DNA of 60,010 bases from assembly GCA_003164035.1 (NCBI GenBank), contig PLRS01000009.1:15377-75386 (forward strand), written 5' to 3'. The first letter of the stretch is position 1. Every line of letters begins with the position of its first letter. Source of the DNA: Bryobacterales bacterium. GTDB lineage: Bacteria > Acidobacteriota > Terriglobia > Bryobacterales > Bryobacteraceae. Under the pieces are notes generated by a model. The model searched no databases, was not told where the DNA came from, and saw only the letters and a program-made list of their open reading frames with translations. Both the position numbers and the translations under genes were made by a program. Of this stretch, positions 19,885 through 28,212 are shown piece after piece.

Positions 19885-20395
19885 TCAGCACTTGCTTACC
19901 TGTTCTTCCGCCTGTGTCAGATTTGTGCTATGAACCATCCGAGTTACCCTGTCCTGACGGGCCTGGTATTCGGCGGTCCATTTCGCATAGTGCCGGCGGA
20001 TCGTGGCGGGGCTATCCGCCAGGATGCTGGCAGCATCCTCAACGGTCCCGCCTTTCCCTAGAATTTCGCTTGCCAGTGTGTGGCGGAACATGTGCGGGTG
20101 TCCGCCGGCAATCTTGGCGCGGACAAAAACCGCCGCAAGGGTGCGCTGAACGCCCTTAACCAGGCTCCGCACGCTGGCGTTACCACTCGAAAAGAACCAC
20201 CTTGAATCACGCGGCGCCGTCTTCGGTTGCGGTAGCACATCCGGCGCAGCGCATCAGCAACACCATGGCGCGGGCGCGCAGCCGCTCGTACTTGGCGCGG
20301 CCGATTTCGTCGCACGCGGTGATGATTCGAACGATCTCGGCCGACGTGAACGGCACCACATCGTTTGCCTCCAGCAAACGCGGGCGCATCGAGAC
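19885..20395 (-). pseudogene. Second tyrosine recombinase, internally deleted and frameshifted
   Basis: Two out-of-frame blocks belong to one integrase. The upstream block (about 20395-20240) reads RPRLLEANDVVPFTSAEIVR... through MLLMRCAG, the start of the catalytic domain. The downstream block (about 20235-19885) reads LPQPKTAPRDSRWFFSSGNAS through HPHMFRHTLASEILGKG and SPATIRRHYAKW (catalytic His/Arg/Tyr) to a natural-looking C-terminus. Roughly 50-60 residues, including the first catalytic Arg, are lost between them and the frame changes. The N-terminal domain is not found. It points towards the tRNA-Phe half from the other side, so the att-like site lies between two dead integrases. Confidence 0.8.
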
Positions 20396-21262
20396 AGCGG
20401 CCCAATACCGCCAGCGCATCCTCTTGGCCCGCGACGATACGCCATACTCGCAATTGCAGCAGGAATTGAGGGCTGCCGACGATGCTTTGTCGCTACCGCG
20501 CGAAGTGGGCAATGCTGTAATCGCAGTCTTCTTTGAGAACGCAAACGCCGCGGAGCGAGAGAGCGCGAGAAGAGCGATGCGCGTCCGGGTTGAAGCGATC
20601 CTCAAAGGCTCGGTCACAGAGGAGATGCCGCAGCCGCCCATCGGCATCCCGCCATTCCACTGGTAACTCGAGTTTCCCGAGGCCTTTCGGGACAATGCCG
20701 GCGGTTTCGATGCAATTGTCGGAAACCAACCGTTTGCTGGCAAGAACACCCTTATCGCTGGGCACTCCGAGGGATATGTCGATCGGCTCCGGAGTCGCAT
20801 GGCAACTCCGATCTGGTAGCCCATTTCTTCCGCAGTGCGTTCACCTCACTAAAGCCAGGCGGTTGCTTTGGGTGGAGTCTGACTGGAAGCCCACCGCATT
20901 GCAGCCCCTTCCGAAGCAGCTGATTACGGACGGCCGCCCAACTAATGTCAAGCTGGTGCCGTACGGCTGCACGAAGTTCCGGGTCAGCATGTTTCCGGTA
21001 AGCGCGCCGTGAGCCGCTCGCCGCAGCCCCTGTCGCAGGGCATCGTGACGCCAGCGGGGGCGACCGCTCCAACCGGGATAACTGGCGGGGGCGCCTTGAG
21101 GGTTTGGTGAGGGAAGGGCGCATCGGGATTAAGATAATGTCACGAACTCAATCGAGAACACGGTGAAGCTCGATGCGCTTCGCCGCCACCGGTTTTTCGG
21201 CGCAGACCGTGGTCTGGAAACCCTGACGGGCGATAACAGTTTTTTGCAGAGGAAGAGAAGCG
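20396..21262. other. Gene-poor stretch after the integrase remains
   Basis: About 870 bases in which I cannot support a gene. Open frames exist on both strands but none has a recognisable domain. The last 100 bases should carry the promoter of the following hydrolase locus, whose ATG is preceded by GAGGAAGAGAAGCG. Confidence 0.5.
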
Positions 21263-24193
21263 ATGAAGACGGCCTTTATCGCGGCGGTTCTCGCCGCAAC
21301 ACTCAGCGCAGTCCTCGCACAGGAAGTCCCTTATGGCGTGGTGGCCCAGCCCTGGCCGGAAGTGCTCGGCAACCAGCGCGCGGTACTTCGCGTGGACACG
21401 CCCTCCGATGCAATCGTGGCGCATCTTCCCTGGCGGAGGCACGACGATCATCCGGAACAGAAGGCGGTTCTCGTCTTCGACGATTCCGGCCAGCCGGTGG
21501 TTAACAGTACGACGTGTCACCTGACCGCGGAATCCGCAGACGTGGTTTTCCAGGCGTCGCGGCGCGGCGATTACTACGTCTACTTTTTCCCTCAGGCCGG
21601 CCTGGGAGAGCGGCATCCAGCGCCTGGGAAGGGCGAATATCGTGCGCCACAGCCGCCGGCGGATCAAGCTTGGCTAAGGCGAATGGGTGCCTCGTTGCCG
21701 CGCGCCGCCGTGGTGGAGTTTGAGGCGCGCACGGCATTCGACTCCTTTTACCCCATGGAGGTGGCAGCCACGGCCGAAGAGGTGCGGCGGCTCGGCGCCG
21801 CCCACCGACGGCCTTTCCTGCTCTTCCCGGAAGCGCGCGAGCGGGCCATCCGCATGACGGACGCTCTGCCGTATTCGTGGATCCAGTCCGGTCCCGGAGA
21901 CCGGTTCGCCGGGTCGGCTTGGCGCGGCGAATTCTACGTGTTTCAGATCGGCGTCTACGCGCAGAAGGACCTGGCTCCTGCGGACGCCGACATTGCCGTG
22001 CGCTTCGAGGATCTGATTCGCGCCGAGGGCCGTAAGATTCCGTCGAGCGCGCTGGAATGTTTGAATATTGGCGGCATGGACGCCAGGGGCAAACCCCTCG
22101 GGCGTGGGTTCCGCGTGAAGGCGGGGACTGTAGGCGCGCTGTGGTGCGGCGTGCAGGTGCCCGTGGATGCGGCACCCGGAAACTACGAGGGCACGCTACA
22201 CCTGATTCCGCCGGGTGGAGGCGACCTGCCGGTCCACCTGGACCTGGAAGTGAAAACCGATTCTCTGCGCGCCGGCGGCGTCGATCAACCGGCGCGCCTC
22301 TCGCGGCTCAACTGGCTGAACTCCGCCATCGGTCTTGAGGACACGATCACCGCCCCATACACGCCGCTGCGGGTCAGCGGCCGGACCGTGGCATGTCTGG
22401 GCAGGGAAGTGCAGTTCGGTGACGCCGGTTTTCCGGTCAGCGTCCAGGCCGCCGGTCGCGAACTTCTTGCCGGTCCGATTGGGCTGCAAGTCTACGACGG
22501 CGCGCAATCGGCCGCTTGGAAAAGCACCAGCCGCATCGCCGCGCAGGCTCCGGCCAAGGTCGTGATCGATTCGGAAAGTGAGAGCGCCGGCTATCGGCTG
22601 ACCGTGCGCTCCACCATGGAGTTCGATGGCGGAATCGGTTTCGACGTGAGGTTGCGAAGCCTGCGGGAAGCCCGCGTTTCCGATATTGCCCTGGAAATCC
22701 CCTACCTCGAGACAGCCGTGCCATACTCCGTTGGCATGGGTCTGGCGGGGGGCGCGCGTCCGCAGTCCTGGCAATGGAAATGGAGCGACCAGCCGCAGCG
22801 GTGGAAGGAACAGGGCAGCAACCTGGAGTACTTCCTGTGGATGGGCGGAGTACAGACCGGGCTCTATTGCCGCTTGAAGTCGCCCTTATCCGATTGGCGA
22901 AACGGAGACCACGGCGGTGTTCGCTTCGACCGGGAGAGTGGCCGAGTGCTCTTCCGCGCCGGCGGCGGACCTCGGGCGCTGCACCGCGGCGAAGAGTTGA
23001 ATTTTTCGTTCCGCCTCTTGCCGACGCCCGTCAAGCCCCTCGATCCGCAACATTGGAACACGCGCTACGCCCATGCCTACCGGCCCGTGGAAGAGATCCG
23101 CTCTTCCGGCGCCACGGTGGTCAACATCCACCACGACACGCTGTCCAACCTCTATATCAACTACCCATTTCTAAACCTGGACCTTCTGACGCCGTACGTG
23201 AGCCAGGCGCACGCGCAAGGAATCAAGGTGAAGGTCTATTACACGGTCCGTGAACTTACGACTCACCTCCCCGAACTCTGGGCTTTGCGCAGCTTGGGGG
23301 ACGAGATCTACCGCACCAGCGGCACGCAGGGCCATGGCAACCCACAGCTCGATTTCTGGCTACAGGAGCACCTGGGGCACGATTATACGCCTGCGTGGAT
23401 CACCCGCACGCCGGCCGGCGACATAGACGCCGCGATTCGCGTGTTCTTCGATTCGCGTCTGGATAACTTCTATCTGGAAGGTCTGAAGTGGCTGATTGAG
23501 AATGTTCCCATTGACGGAATCTACCTCGATGAAATCGGGTACCCTCGAGACATTATGCAGCGCGTGCGTCGGGTTGTCGATCTGCGCCCGGGCGCCATGA
23601 TCGACCTGCACGGCAATCGCGACTGGTGGTCGTGCAACTCTCCGGTGGGCTACTACATGGAGCACTTTCCCTATGTGGACCGGCTCTGGTTCGGCGAAGC
23701 CTTCAACCCCGACTCTCCCCCGGATTTCTGGCTGGTCGAAATGTCGGGCATTCCCTTCGGACTCAGCTCCGACATGCTCCAGAACCCAAACCCGTGGCGC
23801 GGCATGCTGTTCGGAATGACTGCCCGGTCGCTTCACGGCGGAGCGCAATCGCCCACGCCGATTTGGAAGCTCTGGGACGAGTTCGGCATTCAGGACGCCG
23901 CCATGATCGGCTGGTGGGATAGCGCCGCGCCGGTAAAGACGGGCCAGGGCGACATTCTCGCCACTGTCTATGTCAAACCGGGCAAGTCGTTGGTGGCGAT
24001 TGCAAGCTGGGCCAAGGATCCGGCAAGTGTGACGCTCGACGTCAACTGGAAGCAATTGGGAATCGACGAAAAGCGCGCCCGGATCACCGCTCCGGCGATC
24101 GCGAATTTCCAGGATGCCCGCCAGTTTTCGCCGGGCGAGGCGGTTCCCGTCGCGCCGGGAAGAGGCTGGCTGCTCGTCATCGACCAGCAGTAA
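21263..24193 (+). CDS. Secreted DUF6067-type glycoside hydrolase-like protein
   Basis: A 976-residue protein with a signal peptide (MKTAFIAAVLAATLSAVLAQ), an N-terminal beta-sandwich region (about 20-340), a second beta-rich domain, and a C-terminal TIM-barrel-like region (about 600-900: NIHHDTLSNLYINYPFLN, DGIYLDEIGYPRD). The tail GWWDSAAPVKTGQGDILATVY..SLVAIASWA matches what I recall of DUF6067 proteins, which are related to GH123. Acidic residues in DGIYLDEIG are candidate catalytic residues. The gene heads a plus-strand set with GH106 and GH2 genes, so it probably works on the same polysaccharide. The substrate is not established. Confidence 0.8.
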   Translation: MKTAFIAAVLAATLSAVLAQEVPYGVVAQPWPEVLGNQRAVLRVDTPSDAIVAHLPWRRHDDHPEQKAVLVFDDSGQPVVNSTTCHLTAESADVVFQASRRGDYYVYFFPQAGLGERHPAPGKGEYRAPQPPADQAWLRRMGASLPRAAVVEFEARTAFDSFYPMEVAATAEEVRRLGAAHRRPFLLFPEARERAIRMTDALPYSWIQSGPGDRFAGSAWRGEFYVFQIGVYAQKDLAPADADIAVRFEDLIRAEGRKIPSSALECLNIGGMDARGKPLGRGFRVKAGTVGALWCGVQVPVDAAPGNYEGTLHLIPPGGGDLPVHLDLEVKTDSLRAGGVDQPARLSRLNWLNSAIGLEDTITAPYTPLRVSGRTVACLGREVQFGDAGFPVSVQAAGRELLAGPIGLQVYDGAQSAAWKSTSRIAAQAPAKVVIDSESESAGYRLTVRSTMEFDGGIGFDVRLRSLREARVSDIALEIPYLETAVPYSVGMGLAGGARPQSWQWKWSDQPQRWKEQGSNLEYFLWMGGVQTGLYCRLKSPLSDWRNGDHGGVRFDRESGRVLFRAGGGPRALHRGEELNFSFRLLPTPVKPLDPQHWNTRYAHAYRPVEEIRSSGATVVNIHHDTLSNLYINYPFLNLDLLTPYVSQAHAQGIKVKVYYTVRELTTHLPELWALRSLGDEIYRTSGTQGHGNPQLDFWLQEHLGHDYTPAWITRTPAGDIDAAIRVFFDSRLDNFYLEGLKWLIENVPIDGIYLDEIGYPRDIMQRVRRVVDLRPGAMIDLHGNRDWWSCNSPVGYYMEHFPYVDRLWFGEAFNPDSPPDFWLVEMSGIPFGLSSDMLQNPNPWRGMLFGMTARSLHGGAQSPTPIWKLWDEFGIQDAAMIGWWDSAAPVKTGQGDILATVYVKPGKSLVAIASWAKDPASVTLDVNWKQLGIDEKRARITAPAIANFQDARQFSPGEAVPVAPGRGWLLVIDQQ

Positions 24194-24368
24194 ACAGACG
24201 ACCCGCGAATGGGTCAGGCGAGAGATTGCGTCATACTTGAAGACGGCACCGAGCTACTGGCGTGCCTCGCGAGAATGCCGGGCATTCCCGTCGATTCTGC
24301 ATCGAGTGGCCGCGTTGTGAAGATCTTGCGGAGAGCCGGGAAGCGATCCGGATCGGAGAGGATGAACG

Positions 24369-27300
24369 GTGAGCGCGATCACACGTAGGAATTTCTTAGG
24401 CATCACGGCAACGGGCGTGGGTGGACTTTGGCTAGGGGATGCAGGGCCGATGCCGGCAAACCCTGCGCCGGCTACGGGCGGTTTCGAGTCGCTCTACAAA
24501 GCCTTCGTGGATCCCGACCGCAAATACAGCATCCGTCCATTCTGGTTCTGGAACGGCAAGATGGAGGGAGAAGAGATCGGCCGCCAGATTCGTCTGATGG
24601 TGGAACACGGCGTGTACGGGGCATATGCGCACAATCGGGATGGGCTCCAGACTCCGTATCTCTCCGAAGATTGGTGGCGAGCCGTCGGTGCCGGGCTGAA
24701 GACTGCGCGGGAGGAAGGCTTCTCTTTTTGCCTGGTAGACGATTTCGAGTGGCCGAGTGGCGAGGCGCGCGACTATTGGATGCCGGGAGCCAACAAGAGC
24801 CGTGTGGTGGCGGCCAATGCCGATTATCACATCCGCGTGCTACATCCGCTGGAGACGCTGGTGACCGGCCCGAAGCGGGTGGAGGTTTCCCTGCCAGCGG
24901 ACACCCACACGGCGGTGGCGGGTAGGCTATTGGGATCCGGCCGGCTCGACGGGGAAACACTTCACACTCTGGCCCTCCCCGCGAACGGCAATGTGCTTTC
25001 CTGGGACGCGCCCGATGGTGAGTGGCTGGTTGTGACCTATCAGCTCCGACGGTCCAGAACACCGGACGGCGGCACGGTCGACTTGATGAATCCCGAGGCA
25101 GTTCGGAAGTTCATCGAGATCTATTACGAGGAGTTGTTTCGCCGCTACGGCGAATACTTCGGCAACACTTTCCCAGCGACCTTCGCCGATCACGAAGGGA
25201 GCTACGGAGGAACCATTGCCTGGACACCGCGGCTGTTTGAGACTTTCCGCAATAAGGCTGGCTACGACCTTGAGCCGTTGCTTCCCGCACTGGTTTACGA
25301 CATTGGACACAAAACGGAGAAGGTCCGCTGCGATTATCTGGACACAATTAGCGATCTTTATTCCACGAGCTTCTTCCAGCAGGTCAACGGATGGTGCCGC
25401 GCTCACGGTCTCCAGTATTCCGGCCACGTCTGGGAAGAGTCGCTGTTTTTTGGCCCCTGGGTGCAAGGGGATTTCTACCGCATCTTGCGCGCCATGGGCC
25501 AGCCCGGGTGCGATACGTTGCGGGAATGGGGCCGGCAATCGGTTTGGCTGAAGGAAGTCGCTTCCGTAGCCGATTTTGAAGGCCGCCACGTGGTATGCGA
25601 GAACCAGGGCGTGCAGGGCAGCGAATCGTATCTTTCGCCCGAGCGGATGCGGCGTGTCTCCAACTGTCTGGGCGCCTGGAACATCGGGGAGTTCATTCCG
25701 CATGCGTTCGACTACGATCTGGGGCGCACCAACTTCCCGCCCGACTGGTTCCTCAGCCAGCCATTTCTGCCGCACTTTCGCGCCTACGCCGATCAGATGC
25801 GCCGCGTCAGCTTTATGAATCGCGAGAGTCGACACGTGGCCGAGTTGCTGCTGTACTACCCGCAAACATCGGTGTGGGGACAAAGCTCACCGGCGTTTCG
25901 CACGGAAGGTTCCTCGGACATCACAAATTCCGCCAACTGGAGTCAGGACGCCGCGGAAACCAACTCAAGCTATGCGCAACTCAAACTCCGGCTGACGGAA
26001 GAGAACCTCGACTTCAAGGTGGCCGACGATGCCTACCTCGCCGCGAGCCAGATGGAAGGAAAGAAGCTCGCCATCTCGACATCGCGGTTCACGGCGTTGG
26101 TACTTCCGCCAACTTCGACTATCCGGCTGCACACGGCAGAGCGCGTGCGTGGGTTCTACGGCGCGGGCGGGCGTGTGATCGCCATCGGGCGGCTTCCGTT
26201 CATTTCCGTGGAGAACGGCCGGAAGGACGCACAGTTGGAGTCGCTGTGGGAGGGGATGTTCGACACTGTACCCACGCTTCAGCCCTTTACGCTGCGCTCC
26301 AACGCGAGCGGCGGCCAGGCTTATTTCGTTTCGGGACCGGTGGACGATGCGGTGGCCCTGTTGGCGAGCGCGATCGGCGACTTCGGAATTGTGAGCGGGC
26401 CGAGGGAACACCTCTACTTCCTGCATAAAGAAAAGGGCGGCGCGGACTTCTATTGGATCGTGAACGATAGCGCGGCCGCTCGTACCAACATCCTGAGCCT
26501 GCGCGCCACCGGCAGGCCGGAACGCTGGGACGCGGTCACGGGCCAGCGCTCGCCTGTGTTTTACCAAACACAGACCCCCAGGACCCTGGTCCGGCTGTCG
26601 CTCGGTCCCTGGGACGCTGCCTACGTCGTCTTTGACCCCAGCGGGCCGGCTCAAGCCATGGAACTCAAAGCAACCAACCTCGACGAGTTCCACATCGAGC
26701 GAACCTCGGCGGACGAAGTGCGAGTTCATGGCAAAGCGTTGGCCGGCAAAGATCCCGCTTTCGTTGAGTTGAGCGACGGCCACCAGCGATACCGCGGCGA
26801 ATACCGGCCCGCGCCGGCCGCGCCACTGGAGATCGCCGGCGACTGGAGGGTGACGGTGGAAGCGCCGGCGATCCCGATTCCTTACGCTCAAGCGATGGAC
26901 GATCCGCTCGATCGGGGCTTGGGCGAGCACTGGTTCGAGCCCAACACGACTCATCGGCCATGGGAACCGGTTTGGCTTTCCCCAATGAACTGCGCGCTGC
27001 GTGAGTGGAATGTTCTGGGGCCTTTCCCGAATCCCGACGACAGCGGGCTCGATCGGGTCTACCCGCCCGAAAAGGAGATCGATTATGACGCCACCTATGA
27101 AGGCGAAGGCAAGCGTCAAATCGGTTGGACTGCCACCAATAGCGGCGAACGCATCTCAAAAGGTGGAAGTGGATGGGATTCGCTGTTGCTTCAAATGGCC
27201 GGTGGACCCTACGCTCCCGCGAGCAACATCGTCGATTACGGGAACGCTGTAAGAGCGGGATGGCCGCCCAATGGCGCGTTTTTCGCCCAAACCAATCTCT

Positions 27301-28208
27301 ACGTTCCAGACGCGCGACGGGCTATGGTGATTCTCGCAACGGGCAATCCGTGCGCAGCCTGGATGAACGGGCAGCAGATCTTTTCGGGTTGGTCGCGCCC
27401 GCTTTACTTCGAGCTCGCTGACGGTTTCGCGCACCGCGTTCCGGTCGAACTGCGGGCGGGATGGAACAGCCTGCTGTTGAAATTCGTGCACAACCCCGAA
27501 AGCCCCCGCTCGGGCCAGTTCACTTGCCGCGTGGAACACGGGAACGGCGGCTCCGTGGCTGGCCTGGTTGCGGGTCCTCGCCGGTTCTCCGGTGAATGGC
27601 AGCAGGGTTCGCGCGGCTTTCGCTGGCTGCAAATGCCTGTACCGGCCGTGGCCGGGTCGCTGCGCGTGCCGATCCTCAAGAACTCCTGGTCGGTCTGGAT
27701 CGGCGCGAAACCGGCGCGGGCGGCGTCCGAAATTCCGCTTCCGCAGGGCACCCGCTCCGTTACCGTCCGCATGAGAGGAGACGAGATTCTCGATCGACCT
27801 TTCGAGTTTTCGACCGCGCCCGCTTCTCTCCCCCTGGGCACTTGGAGCGTTCCGGGCCTGGAGCATTTCTCGGGACGGATGACGTATGAAAAGACCGTTG
27901 AGGTCCCGGCCGGGCTGCTGGCGGAGCAGGTGCTGCTCGATTGCGGGCAGATAGGGGTCGCAGCGGAGGCGTGGGTGAACGGCGAGCCTGTGGGATCTCG
28001 TCCCTGGGCGCCCTTCGTATTCGAGGTCAGCCGCCGTTTGCGTCCAGGCCGCAATGATTTAAAGGTGCGGGTTGCAAACACCGAGGCCAACGCCCGGGCG
28101 GTGGGAACCTCGTTGGACATCCTGAAGAATATCGACCTCAATGGCTGGCTGGGACCAGTACAATTGGTCTCTTATTTTGAACGTAGCATCGCCTGCGTCC
28201 GTGTCTGA
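24369..28208 (+). CDS. Tat-exported GH106-like alpha-L-rhamnosidase
   Basis: A 1279-residue protein with a twin-arginine signal (TRRNFLGITATGVGGLWLG). The family block PFWFWNGKMEGEEIGRQIRL..HGVYGAYAHNRDGLQTPYLSEDWW is typical of GH106, followed by DDFEWPSGEA and a long catalytic barrel. Around residue 880 a beta-sandwich begins, and a C-terminal galactose-binding-like domain (AWVNGEPVGSRPW..RLRPGRNDLKVRV) closes the protein. GH106 enzymes release terminal L-rhamnose from pectin, ulvan or similar glycans. GTG 24369 is chosen because GGAGAGG lies just upstream and the Tat motif follows. The GH2 gene begins four bases after its stop, so they are co-translated. Confidence 0.88.
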   Translation: MSAITRRNFLGITATGVGGLWLGDAGPMPANPAPATGGFESLYKAFVDPDRKYSIRPFWFWNGKMEGEEIGRQIRLMVEHGVYGAYAHNRDGLQTPYLSEDWWRAVGAGLKTAREEGFSFCLVDDFEWPSGEARDYWMPGANKSRVVAANADYHIRVLHPLETLVTGPKRVEVSLPADTHTAVAGRLLGSGRLDGETLHTLALPANGNVLSWDAPDGEWLVVTYQLRRSRTPDGGTVDLMNPEAVRKFIEIYYEELFRRYGEYFGNTFPATFADHEGSYGGTIAWTPRLFETFRNKAGYDLEPLLPALVYDIGHKTEKVRCDYLDTISDLYSTSFFQQVNGWCRAHGLQYSGHVWEESLFFGPWVQGDFYRILRAMGQPGCDTLREWGRQSVWLKEVASVADFEGRHVVCENQGVQGSESYLSPERMRRVSNCLGAWNIGEFIPHAFDYDLGRTNFPPDWFLSQPFLPHFRAYADQMRRVSFMNRESRHVAELLLYYPQTSVWGQSSPAFRTEGSSDITNSANWSQDAAETNSSYAQLKLRLTEENLDFKVADDAYLAASQMEGKKLAISTSRFTALVLPPTSTIRLHTAERVRGFYGAGGRVIAIGRLPFISVENGRKDAQLESLWEGMFDTVPTLQPFTLRSNASGGQAYFVSGPVDDAVALLASAIGDFGIVSGPREHLYFLHKEKGGADFYWIVNDSAAARTNILSLRATGRPERWDAVTGQRSPVFYQTQTPRTLVRLSLGPWDAAYVVFDPSGPAQAMELKATNLDEFHIERTSADEVRVHGKALAGKDPAFVELSDGHQRYRGEYRPAPAAPLEIAGDWRVTVEAPAIPIPYAQAMDDPLDRGLGEHWFEPNTTHRPWEPVWLSPMNCALREWNVLGPFPNPDDSGLDRVYPPEKEIDYDATYEGEGKRQIGWTATNSGERISKGGSGWDSLLLQMAGGPYAPASNIVDYGNAVRAGWPPNGAFFAQTNLYVPDARRAMVILATGNPCAAWMNGQQIFSGWSRPLYFELADGFAHRVPVELRAGWNSLLLKFVHNPESPRSGQFTCRVEHGNGGSVAGLVAGPRRFSGEWQQGSRGFRWLQMPVPAVAGSLRVPILKNSWSVWIGAKPARAASEIPLPQGTRSVTVRMRGDEILDRPFEFSTAPASLPLGTWSVPGLEHFSGRMTYEKTVEVPAGLLAEQVLLDCGQIGVAAEAWVNGEPVGSRPWAPFVFEVSRRLRPGRNDLKVRVANTEANARAVGTSLDILKNIDLNGWLGPVQLVSYFERSIACVRV

Positions 28209-28212
28209 GAAA

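Noticed and set aside
20493-20824. Possible N-terminal domain of the broken minus-strand integrase
   Set aside because: I looked for the core-binding domain upstream of the catalytic blocks but none of the three frames resembles one, so I ended the pseudogene at about 20395.
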